A stretch of DNA of 64,000 nucleotides from an uncultured Bacteroidia bacterium (GTDB lineage: Bacteria; Bacteroidota; Bacteroidia; Bacteroidales; UBA932). Every line of letters starts with the position of its first letter. The stretch's first letter is position 1. The notes below the pieces were generated by a model. The model searched no databases, had not been told where the DNA came from, and saw only the letters and a list, made by a program, of their open reading frames with translations. The stretch is from positions 1-64,000 of the forward strand of contig CACXMA010000014.1 of the NCBI GenBank assembly GCA_902768665.1, read 5' to 3'. Made by a program: the position numbers and the translations under genes. This document shows positions 1 through 7,372 of this stretch, one piece after another.

Positions 1-158
1 CTTGTTTGGAATCAACGCTGCTCTGTATCTTTGAATCACAACTTTCGTTACAATTCCGGTACTTGCTTGTACTTTCCTTTCAGTCTTTTCAATGAGCTTT
101 TTTAACTTTCTCCGTTTCCTTGCGGGCGTAAAAAAGTCCCGCTCTCTCAAACGGGACT
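1..158 (-). other. 5' leader of an rRNA operon; 16S rRNA begins just past the left edge
   Basis: Read on the minus strand, the stretch from about 155 down to 1 is a gene-free leader. It ends at the window edge in CCAAACAAG, which would join directly to the AGAGTTTGATC start of 16S rRNA. The leader contains the CATTGAAAAGACTGAAAGG and GTACAAGCAAGTACC type segments that I recognise from Bacteroidota 16S leaders. A strong rRNA/tRNA-type promoter sits at its upstream end. The 16S gene itself is not in the window, so the assignment rests on leader resemblance and on the boundary sequence. Confidence 0.75.
130..158 (-). terminator. Intrinsic terminator overlapping the rRNA start site
   Basis: AGTCCCG (158-152 on the minus strand) pairs with CGGGACT (141-135) across a 10-nt loop, followed by a run of U. 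It lies downstream of the GH144 gene, so read-through RNA from the glycan operon can form the whole stem. RNA started at the rRNA promoter (about 155) lacks the first bases of the left arm, so it would escape. Confidence 0.6.
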
Positions 159-159
159 G

Positions 160-189
160 CAAAGGTAGATATTATTTTTGAACCTGCAA
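160..189 (-). promoter_or_regulatory. rRNA operon promoter (-33 TTG, -7 TACCTTTG)
   Basis: On the minus strand TACCTTTG lies at 167-160 and TTTG with its TTG at 189-187, 19 bp apart, inside an AT-rich stretch. The same TACCTTTGCAGTCCC block occurs in front of tRNA-His at 18516, which supports a stable-RNA promoter. Transcription should start near 155. Confidence 0.8.
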
Positions 190-229
190 ACTTTTTTGAA
201 GATTTTTTTCAAAAATTTTTAAAATATTT

Positions 230-1858
230 TCAAAACGAGAAACCAAGCACCTGGAGACCCCGCTGGATATCAGCGTCTTGCATGAACAGATTCCACAACA
301 GGCCGCTCCGATAATTTTCGATCATCACGACGATGGGACCCTGGTCGATGGCGAGGTAGGAAGAAGCGAACCAGGCCTGGTCGAGCGAGAAGGCGTCGCG
401 GAAGCCATATTCTCCGAAAAGCCGGTCTCCCAGTATATAATAGAACGTATGGAGCGCAGCCAGGCTCTCCTGCGGCGTATAAGGGAAGGAGGCAAGGGCC
501 GCTGTCGGCGCAATCACTCCCCTGTCATTCGTCGGAGAGTTGGCCGTATAGCCGCCGGGAATATCCGACGCCGTCAGCCCCCAGCAATCCGCGCCGTAGC
601 CGGCATGCGCGCCGGGATTGCGGACGCAGTAGTCATAGTTGTAGCGGGCATGCGCCACGTTCTGTGCCCAATAATCGGCATACGCATCCCTGAGCTTTCG
701 CGGATCCAGCCCCAGGAAGGAATAGTGGGCGAAAAAGAGCGGACCGGTTACCGTCGGCTTCATGCTGCCACCGGAGGCCCAGCCCCTGTCATAGGCGGCC
801 TTGCCGACGGGATGCGTCGGGGACGACGCCGCCAGAACATAGACGATGAGCGCCTCGTTCCAGCCGGTGATCCGCATGTTCATGGCCCAGCCGTCCGAGG
901 GCGACCAGTGCCAGTAGAGCACATCCTGCCCGCCCCGGGTGTACCAGTCCCATTCCACGGCGTGCCAGAGCGCTTCGACGGCGCTGCGGATATCCGCCTC
1001 GTCCTCCCGGTCGAAATAGCGGGCTACCGTCAGCAGGCCCTGCATGAGGAAGGCCGTCTCGACAAGGTCGCCGCCGTTATCCTTCTCGCTGAAGGGAATG
1101 ACCTTTCCGGTAGTTCCGTTCAGCCAGTGCGGGAAGACGCCATGGAAGCGGTCTGCCTTCTCCGAAAGAAAGGACAGGATGGTCCGGAGGCGCGTCGCTG
1201 CCTCGGCGCGGGTAATGAAACCGCGCTCTACGGCCACAGGGAGGGCCATGATGCTGAAACCGGAGCCGCCGCTGGTCACCGTGTCGCCCGAGCCGTAGCG
1301 CTCGCGGGCCAGCCCGGAAACGGGATGGGCATAATCCCAGAAGTAGCCGAAGGTCTTCTCCTGGACAAGGTCCAGCAGCGCCTCGTCGGAGATGGTCGGG
1401 AACTTCTGCGAAGCATCGTCACCGGTCGTGAAGATAACGGTATAGGGCTTCTGGACGGACACCCCGAAGCACTCCCCCTGCGCCAGCGTAAAGCGGTACT
1501 GCTTCATGGGCTGGAGGGCCTCCACGGGCGTAAACAGCAGGATCGTGGCATCGGCTTCGCTGACGCGGACCGTCAGGTCGCCGCCGGTGAAACTCACGAA
1601 CGAAAGCGATGCCTCGTCGGCCTTGACCGCCCGGGTAAACTCGATGGCGATCTCGGGGCTCAGGGACACGCCGCCGAGCGACCCCCCGTTCGACACCCGC
1701 CGTCCGTCCACGCGGGCACTGACCGCCATGGCTTTCGGGTAAACGGCAGGCTCGACGGTCGGGTCGGTCTTCGACGGATCCGCCGGCTCCCCGGAAGGGG
1801 GCTGGCTGCAGGAAAGGACCGCCAGCAGAGCGGCGGCCCAGTAGGCGATCGTTTTCAA
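230..1858 (-). CDS. GH144-type endo-beta-1,2-glucanase (glycoamylase-family lipoprotein)
   Basis: A 542-residue lipoprotein with signal peptide and lipobox LSC at residues 15-17. After a proline-rich linker there is a bacterial Ig-like (Big_5) domain at about 45-145. The glycoamylase/GH144 (alpha/alpha)6 domain runs from about 155 to the end, with family blocks such as TFGYFWDYAHP, SGGSGFSIMAL, GGDLVETAFLMQGLL and SPTNDRGVIAPTAAL. GH144 enzymes cut linear beta-1,2-glucan to sophoro-oligosaccharides, and PF10091 relatives are often mislabelled glucoamylase. The start is TTG, placed directly after the TAG of the LamG gene in the same frame; the lipobox supports it. It is last in an operon with GH3, SusC, SusD and LamG. 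The specificity call relies on family and context rather than on catalytic residues checked against a structure. Confidence 0.8.
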   Translation of the reverse strand: MKTIAYWAAALLAVLSCSQPPSGEPADPSKTDPTVEPAVYPKAMAVSARVDGRRVSNGGSLGGVSLSPEIAIEFTRAVKADEASLSFVSFTGGDLTVRVSEADATILLFTPVEALQPMKQYRFTLAQGECFGVSVQKPYTVIFTTGDDASQKFPTISDEALLDLVQEKTFGYFWDYAHPVSGLARERYGSGDTVTSGGSGFSIMALPVAVERGFITRAEAATRLRTILSFLSEKADRFHGVFPHWLNGTTGKVIPFSEKDNGGDLVETAFLMQGLLTVARYFDREDEADIRSAVEALWHAVEWDWYTRGGQDVLYWHWSPSDGWAMNMRITGWNEALIVYVLAASSPTHPVGKAAYDRGWASGGSMKPTVTGPLFFAHYSFLGLDPRKLRDAYADYWAQNVAHARYNYDYCVRNPGAHAGYGADCWGLTASDIPGGYTANSPTNDRGVIAPTAALASFPYTPQESLAALHTFYYILGDRLFGEYGFRDAFSLDQAWFASSYLAIDQGPIVVMIENYRSGLLWNLFMQDADIQRGLQVLGFSF

Positions 1859-2824
1859 CTATTCGTCCTGTGAAAGGTTGATATCCAGCTCTTCCTTGTA
1901 AAGGGCGAGCACTTCCTCAGGCGTCAGGACGCGGTCGAAGATGCGGAGCTCGTCGATGGCACCGGGCCAGTAATTCTGCCAGGTCTGGACGGAATCCCCC
2001 TCCACGAAAGTGCTCCAGGCGCCGATATAAAGCGCGTTGGTATACTCGGTGACGAGGTTGTTGAACGGGATGCCGGGATCGAAGGTCAGCTCGCGGATCT
2101 CCTCGCCGTTGACATAGATATAGCCCGTCTTGGCGGCCGGTTCGTAGGTCACGGCGAGGTGGAACCATTCGCCGTAGACGGCCAGCGCGGGAGCGCCGGT
2201 ATCCAGCCAGAGATTCTGTTCGTTGCGGTTGCTGTCATGGAAAATGAAACGGCCGTTGACCTGCTGCCATCTCTCCCCCGTCTCGGAATCCGTTCCATTA
2301 TTGTCAAAATAGACGTTGAAGGCCGGGAAGTCGTGGGGCTTCTCACTCGGCGGAATTCCCATCCGGGCGCCGTTCAGGGAAATGATGCAGCCCTTGGGGT
2401 TCGCCTCCACGTTCTTGATCCAGACCGACATGCTGAAGTTCTCGATCTTGGAGAAGGCGGAACCGGCCGCAACATCGAACTTGGAGTAGGCCTCGGTGGC
2501 GTTGTTGCCGCTCTTGTTGGTCCAGCCCTTGCCGATGAAACCGGTTGCGATGGATGCCTGGCCCTTGTTCTCCTTGAACGTGATGCCTTCGCCGACCTCA
2601 ATGAGATCGTCCTTGTCGAAGGAAAGGTGGACGACAAGGTTCTCCGCGCCGGTTTTTACCGACGGGCCTTCCGGTTTAGGGTCCGGTTTGGGATCGGGTT
2701 TCTGCGTCGGATCCTCGGTTTCGTCATCTTTGCCGCCGCTGCCGGAGGCGCGGTTGGCGTTGTCCTTGCTGCAGCTGACACCGATCATTGCCAGAACGGC
2801 CAGCATAAAAAGTACTTTTTTCAT
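1859..2824 (-). CDS. LamG/concanavalin-like surface glycan-binding lipoprotein
   Basis: A 321-residue lipoprotein (lipobox VSC, Cys 18) with an acidic then PKPDPKPDPKPE linker and one LamG/laminin-G_3 jelly-roll domain from about 60 to 310. Typical blocks are FSMSVWIKN, WFHLAVTYEP, GYIYVNGEEI and GAIDELRIFDRVLTPEEV. It occupies the surface glycan-binding protein position between SusD and the endo-glucanase and probably binds the same polysaccharide at the outer membrane. No catalytic motif was recognised. Its TAG stop is followed with zero gap, and in frame, by the TTG start of the glucanase. Confidence 0.75.
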   Translation of the reverse strand: MKKVLFMLAVLAMIGVSCSKDNANRASGSGGKDDETEDPTQKPDPKPDPKPEGPSVKTGAENLVVHLSFDKDDLIEVGEGITFKENKGQASIATGFIGKGWTNKSGNNATEAYSKFDVAAGSAFSKIENFSMSVWIKNVEANPKGCIISLNGARMGIPPSEKPHDFPAFNVYFDNNGTDSETGERWQQVNGRFIFHDSNRNEQNLWLDTGAPALAVYGEWFHLAVTYEPAAKTGYIYVNGEEIRELTFDPGIPFNNLVTEYTNALYIGAWSTFVEGDSVQTWQNYWPGAIDELRIFDRVLTPEEVLALYKEELDINLSQDE

Positions 2825-2850
2825 ATCCGTTGTTTTTGGTTATTCGTTGA

Positions 2851-4335
2851 TTAATAAGTATATCCCGGGGTCTGCGGGAGTTTGGGATTAAGCTGGCGCT
2901 GATTCGCCGGAACGGGGAACAGCTCGTTCTTGCCGGCGGTGAAGCCCAGCGGGCCCAGCACCTCCGCGGCCTTGCCCCAGCGGACGAGGTCGAAGAAACG
3001 GTTCTCCTCGAGGGCCAGCTCGGCACGGCGCTCGTCGTAGATATGCGGCAGCGTCGCCGTCGTGGCCGGCAGACCGGCACGGGCACGCACCTCATTGAGG
3101 GCCATATCGGCCGTATAGCCCGACACCGGTGTAATCGCGGCACCGCTAGCCATGGCTTCGGCATAGATCAGCAGCACCTCGGCGTAGCGGATGAGGCGCA
3201 TGTTGTGGTCCAGGGCATAGGCATTGAAAGAGCGCGTGTTGTAGCGGCTCGGGACATAGACCTTACCATTGTAATAGGGATTGGCGCAGCCGGCATAGAT
3301 CTCATCCCCTTCCGGGGTGGTCGACCCGCTCGCCAGGACGGTGGTCGCCTTGCGGATGGCATCGCCGCGGCTGTCCAGGAAGGCGATCAGCGCCTCGCTC
3401 GGCACCTTGTAGCCCCATCCCTGCAGCGGTTCGGCGCCGTTGCGGGGGCCCTGGATGAAACCGTAGTAACAGATGGGCATGGCGCCGAAAGTCTGTCCCA
3501 TGTCGGAGCTCTGGATCTCCATCAGCGATTCGGGACCGTTCTCGTGGGTAACGCTGAAGGCGTCCCGGAACTTGGGCATGAGGGAGAAATCGCCCGAAGC
3601 GATGATGGCGTCGGCCTGACGGGCGGCCTCGTTCCAGTCCTTGTTGTAGAGGGCCACCTTGGCCTTGAGGGCCCGTGCGGTATAGCACGTATAGCGGCCC
3701 GGCATGTCCGCATAGGAGGCCGGCAGCGCAGCGATGGCGGCGTCGATGTCCTCGTAGATGAACTCGTAGAGGCGGGAGACCGGCGCCGGATCCATGGATG
3801 CCAGTTCTTCTGCGCTCAGGGTCCTGTCGATAAGCGGCACGCTGCCGAAACAGCGCACGAGGTTGAAATAGGCGAAGGCACGGATGAGCCTGGCCTCGGC
3901 CCGGCATTCGGCCACCTGCTGGAGTCCGTCCCCGGAGGAAAGGGCTTCCTGGAACTTGTCCATGGACTCGACGGCATAGTTCGCCGCGGAGACCATCCGG
4001 TAGAAGATGCCCCAGACATAGCCGATGTGCTCATTCTCAGGGCCATAGGTGAATTCGTCGAATTCCTTCACGGCGGGGCCGTCGTCGGGGGCGCTGCCCT
4101 TGTCGGCATCGTCGGAGACAATCTCCAGCACGGCCATATAGTTGAGCGCTTCGCTTTCGCCGAGACGCATGCTGGCATAGGCGGCGCTCACGGGCAGGAA
4201 GACATTCTCCGCCTTGGAGTAGTCCATGCCCGAGGAAGGCATGGTCGCCTCGGTCCGGATATCGAGAAAATCCGTGCAGCCGGCGAGAAGCACCGTCAGC
4301 GGGAGAGCAGCGAAAAGGCTGTATTTTGCTTTCAT
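2851..4335 (-). CDS. SusD/RagB-family glycan-binding lipoprotein
   Basis: A 494-residue lipoprotein (LLAGC lipobox, Cys 19, then TDFLDI). The TPR-rich SusD fold is visible in ARLIRAFAYFNLVRCFG and ARALKAKVALYNKDWNEAARQADAII. The C-terminal RagB part has LIRYAEVLLIYAEA and LEENRFFDLVRWGK. It lids the SusC transporter next door and binds imported oligosaccharide. It lies 12 bp after SusC in the operon. Length and motifs are normal. Confidence 0.95.
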   Translation of the reverse strand: MKAKYSLFAALPLTVLLAGCTDFLDIRTEATMPSSGMDYSKAENVFLPVSAAYASMRLGESEALNYMAVLEIVSDDADKGSAPDDGPAVKEFDEFTYGPENEHIGYVWGIFYRMVSAANYAVESMDKFQEALSSGDGLQQVAECRAEARLIRAFAYFNLVRCFGSVPLIDRTLSAEELASMDPAPVSRLYEFIYEDIDAAIAALPASYADMPGRYTCYTARALKAKVALYNKDWNEAARQADAIIASGDFSLMPKFRDAFSVTHENGPESLMEIQSSDMGQTFGAMPICYYGFIQGPRNGAEPLQGWGYKVPSEALIAFLDSRGDAIRKATTVLASGSTTPEGDEIYAGCANPYYNGKVYVPSRYNTRSFNAYALDHNMRLIRYAEVLLIYAEAMASGAAITPVSGYTADMALNEVRARAGLPATTATLPHIYDERRAELALEENRFFDLVRWGKAAEVLGPLGFTAGKNELFPVPANQRQLNPKLPQTPGYTY

Positions 4336-4347
4336 GATGGTTCCTCC

Positions 4348-7300
4348 TTACAGATTGAGATTGATACCGGCGGTGTAGATCGCCTGCATGGGATAGACGG
4401 ACGAGCTGTCGATGCCCGTTGCGATGGGAGAGCCGCCGATTTCCGTGGTGAAGCCGTTGTAACCGAACAGGGTCAGCGGACGCTGGGCGGAGACATAGAC
4501 ACGAAGGCGGCCGTTGCCGAAGAGCTTATGGAAGGTATAGCCCAGCTGGACGTTCTGGATGCGGAACATGGAGCCATCCTCGATCCAGAAGCTGTTGGAC
4601 TGCGCCATCAGGCCGTTAGTCAGGGCCTTCGGCGAGGGATAGGTGTCGGACGGAAGGTCCTTGCTCCAGGCATTGATATAGAAGTCGTAATCGTAGTTGC
4701 CGGCGCCGAAGACCTGCTTATTGAGCCGCTTGGCATTGAAGATCTTGTTGCCGAGGTTGGCGTTCATGACCATGGAGAAATCCACATTCTTCCACTCGAA
4801 GCCGAGGTTGACGCCCAGCATGAGCCAGGGATGCGGGGAGCCGAGATAGACGCGGTCGGCATCGGTGATCTTTCCGTCCGGGCCGCCGTCTTCCGCACCC
4901 GCGAAGTCATGGTAGCGGAAGTAACCCGCGCCGGTAGCGGACTGGACGACGGGCGATTCGGCCGCCTCCTTCTTGCTCTGGAAGATGCCGTCCACCTGAT
5001 AGCCCCAGAAGGCGCCGATCGGGTAGCCGACCTGCGTGAGGGTGGAATTGACGTTGTTGACATAGCCGCCGGGGATGTTGTCACGTCCCTCGAGGGCCAG
5101 CACTTCGTTGTGGTTGAAGGTGGCGTTCATGCCGACATTGTAACGGAAGTCCCTCCCTACCCCGTCTTCCAACTTCAGGGAGAACTCCACGCCGGTGTTG
5201 AGCACCTTGCCGTTGTTGGCGAGGAGGGTCGCCACGCCGCCGCCCGTCGCGATGGGCGCATGGAAGACGACGCGGTCCGTCACGCGGCGGTACCAGTCCA
5301 GCTCGCCGCTGAGACGGCTGCCGAGCAGGGCAAAATCGACGCCGACATTGGTCTCGGTGACCACTTCCCACTTCAGGTAGTTCTGGAACACCGTCTGGGC
5401 GCCCATACCGTCGACGAGCGTGTCGCCGAAGACCGCCGAGGCGTCCACCCCGGAGGTGCCGGCGATGTTGATGTCGTTGGCGGGCACGTTGTCATTGCCG
5501 AGCATGCCCCAGCTGGCGCGTATCTTCAGGTAGTCCAGGAACCGGGCGCCCTTCATGAAGGGCTCGTCGGAGATGTTCCAGCCAAGTCCCAGCGACGGGA
5601 AGAAGCCCCACTTGTCCTGGTACTTGGAACTGCCGTCGGCGCGGAACGTCACCGTCGCGAGATACTTCTCGGCATAGTTGTAGGTGCCGCGGGCGAAGAA
5701 AGAGAGGCCGTTGTAGCGGGAAGCCCCGTCGCCGGCCGCCTGATTCCTGTAGGAGCCGTTCACAAGGTAGCGGGAGGCGTCGTCATAGTCCGGGACGGAA
5801 TAGGCCGTGCCGATGAGCCAGGCGTTGTACTGCATGCGTGTCGACTGGCCCAGCATGGCGGAGAAGGCATGCTTTCCGACATGGTCCGTATAGGTCAGCG
5901 TATTGTCCAGGATGTGGTACAGGCCGTAAGAATAGGTTTTCCGGAGCGCGGAGACCGAAGTGCCCTGCGAGCCGCCGACCTTGTGCTCGGGCGTGTAATC
6001 CTGCTGGTCGGCGAAGCTGAAGTCGAGATTGTAGGAGGTCTTGAATTTCAGCTTCTCGGGAACGATCGTCGCCTCGGCATAGGCCGAGAAGACGGTCTTG
6101 AGGCCGCCATCGGAGTTATTGGTGTAATAGGCCGATGCGGCCGGATTGCCGAAGGCCGCGGCAAAGCCGTAGCGCTGGGGCGAATCGAAGGGCTCCGGAT
6201 AGGCTTCCGCATTGGCGTCGCTGTAGACGCCGTACACGGGCGGATTGACGAAGGCCTGGTAGTAGACGCCGGAATTGGGATTGCGCCGCAGGTGTCTCGA
6301 CACAACGGTGTTGAATCCTACCTTCAGCCAGGGGGCCATCGTCTGGTCGAGCCGAGCACGGAAATTCAGGCGGCTGAAGTCATTCTTGCAGAAATCCATG
6401 ATGCCGTCCTGGTAGAAGTAGCTCAGACCGACGGAGTAATTGGTCTTCTCCGTGCCGCCGGAAAGGTCCAGCGAGTGGCTGTGGGTAAAGGCGTTGCGAA
6501 CCAGGGTACGGTACCAGTCCGTGCTGATGCCCGTATGGGCAGCCAGCGGATAGACGGTCTCGAACGGGTCGTCCGGGTTGGCGAGGTTGTACATCTCGAT
6601 ATACTGCTCGGCCGTTGCCATCGGCAGGATGTTGGTCGGAACCTGGAGGCCGGCATAGCCGTCATAGGCGACGCGCACGCGGCCGGTCTCGCCCTTTTTG
6701 GTCGTCACGATGATGACGCCGTTGGCGGCGCGAACGCCGTAGATCGCCGATGCGGAAGCGTCCTTGAGCACCGTCAGCGACTCGATATCGCTGGCGGCGA
6801 GGAAGTCGATGTTGTCCATGAAGGCGCCGTCCACGATATAGAGCGGGTTGGCGTAATCGCCGATGGAACCGATACCGCGGATCTTGACGGACGGGCCGGC
6901 GCCCGGAGCACCGCTCTGGGTAATCTGCACGCCGCTGACCATGCCCTGGAGGGCGCTCATCGGGTTCGCGGCGACCTGCTTGGACAGGACATCACCCTTG
7001 ACATTGGTGATCGGGGCCGTGAGGTCCTTGGATTTCTGGGTGCCGTAGCCGACGACAACGACTTCTTCGAGCAGGTTGCTGTCCAGCTCCATCAGAATCC
7101 TCGCGGGAAGGGCCGAAGCCCGGAAAGTCTGCGTGGCATAGCCCATGCCGCTGATTTCGAGCTGGGCGTCCGGACCGGAAACCAGCAGGACAAAGGCCCC
7201 GTCGAGGTCGGTGGACACGCCGTTGGAAGTTCCCGTTTCGACGATGGAGACGCCGATGGCCGGTCCGTCTTCATCTTCCACGACGCCTTCCACCCGATAC

Positions 7301-7362
7301 TGGCCCCATCCCGTCAGGGTGGCCAGGGGCAGGAGTGCCAATATGAATAGGAATCGTTTCAT
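4348..7362 (-). CDS. SusC/RagA-family TonB-dependent transporter
   Basis: About 1004 residues. Signal peptide MKRFLFILALLPLATLTG is followed by a carboxypeptidase-regulatory-like beta-sandwich, then the TonB box region EEVVVVGYGTQK. The plug has LQGMVSGVQI, VKIRGIGS, NPLYIVDG and ASASAIYGVRAANGVIIVTTK, and a long outer-membrane barrel ends in an aromatic-rich C-terminus. The start chosen is the ATG 10 bp after the GH3 stop because it begins the signal peptide directly. It imports oligosaccharides, here predicted to be beta-1,2-gluco-oligosaccharides given the GH3 and GH144 partners. Confidence 0.95.
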   Translation of the reverse strand: MKRFLFILALLPLATLTGWGQYRVEGVVEDEDGPAIGVSIVETGTSNGVSTDLDGAFVLLVSGPDAQLEISGMGYATQTFRASALPARILMELDSNLLEEVVVVGYGTQKSKDLTAPITNVKGDVLSKQVAANPMSALQGMVSGVQITQSGAPGAGPSVKIRGIGSIGDYANPLYIVDGAFMDNIDFLAASDIESLTVLKDASASAIYGVRAANGVIIVTTKKGETGRVRVAYDGYAGLQVPTNILPMATAEQYIEMYNLANPDDPFETVYPLAAHTGISTDWYRTLVRNAFTHSHSLDLSGGTEKTNYSVGLSYFYQDGIMDFCKNDFSRLNFRARLDQTMAPWLKVGFNTVVSRHLRRNPNSGVYYQAFVNPPVYGVYSDANAEAYPEPFDSPQRYGFAAAFGNPAASAYYTNNSDGGLKTVFSAYAEATIVPEKLKFKTSYNLDFSFADQQDYTPEHKVGGSQGTSVSALRKTYSYGLYHILDNTLTYTDHVGKHAFSAMLGQSTRMQYNAWLIGTAYSVPDYDDASRYLVNGSYRNQAAGDGASRYNGLSFFARGTYNYAEKYLATVTFRADGSSKYQDKWGFFPSLGLGWNISDEPFMKGARFLDYLKIRASWGMLGNDNVPANDINIAGTSGVDASAVFGDTLVDGMGAQTVFQNYLKWEVVTETNVGVDFALLGSRLSGELDWYRRVTDRVVFHAPIATGGGVATLLANNGKVLNTGVEFSLKLEDGVGRDFRYNVGMNATFNHNEVLALEGRDNIPGGYVNNVNSTLTQVGYPIGAFWGYQVDGIFQSKKEAAESPVVQSATGAGYFRYHDFAGAEDGGPDGKITDADRVYLGSPHPWLMLGVNLGFEWKNVDFSMVMNANLGNKIFNAKRLNKQVFGAGNYDYDFYINAWSKDLPSDTYPSPKALTNGLMAQSNSFWIEDGSMFRIQNVQLGYTFHKLFGNGRLRVYVSAQRPLTLFGYNGFTTEIGGSPIATGIDSSSVYPMQAIYTAGINLNL

Positions 7363-7372
7363 TATAGGTTTG

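Noticed and set aside
278..1873. Plus-strand open frame opposite the GH144 gene
   Set aside because: Shadow frame of a well-supported minus-strand gene; no family similarity.
3043..7350. Very long plus-strand open frame (over 1400 codons) opposite SusD and SusC
   Set aside because: It is antisense to two clear genes, has no recognisable domains and His/Gly/Arg-heavy shadow composition; it results from high GC and codon bias of the minus-strand genes.
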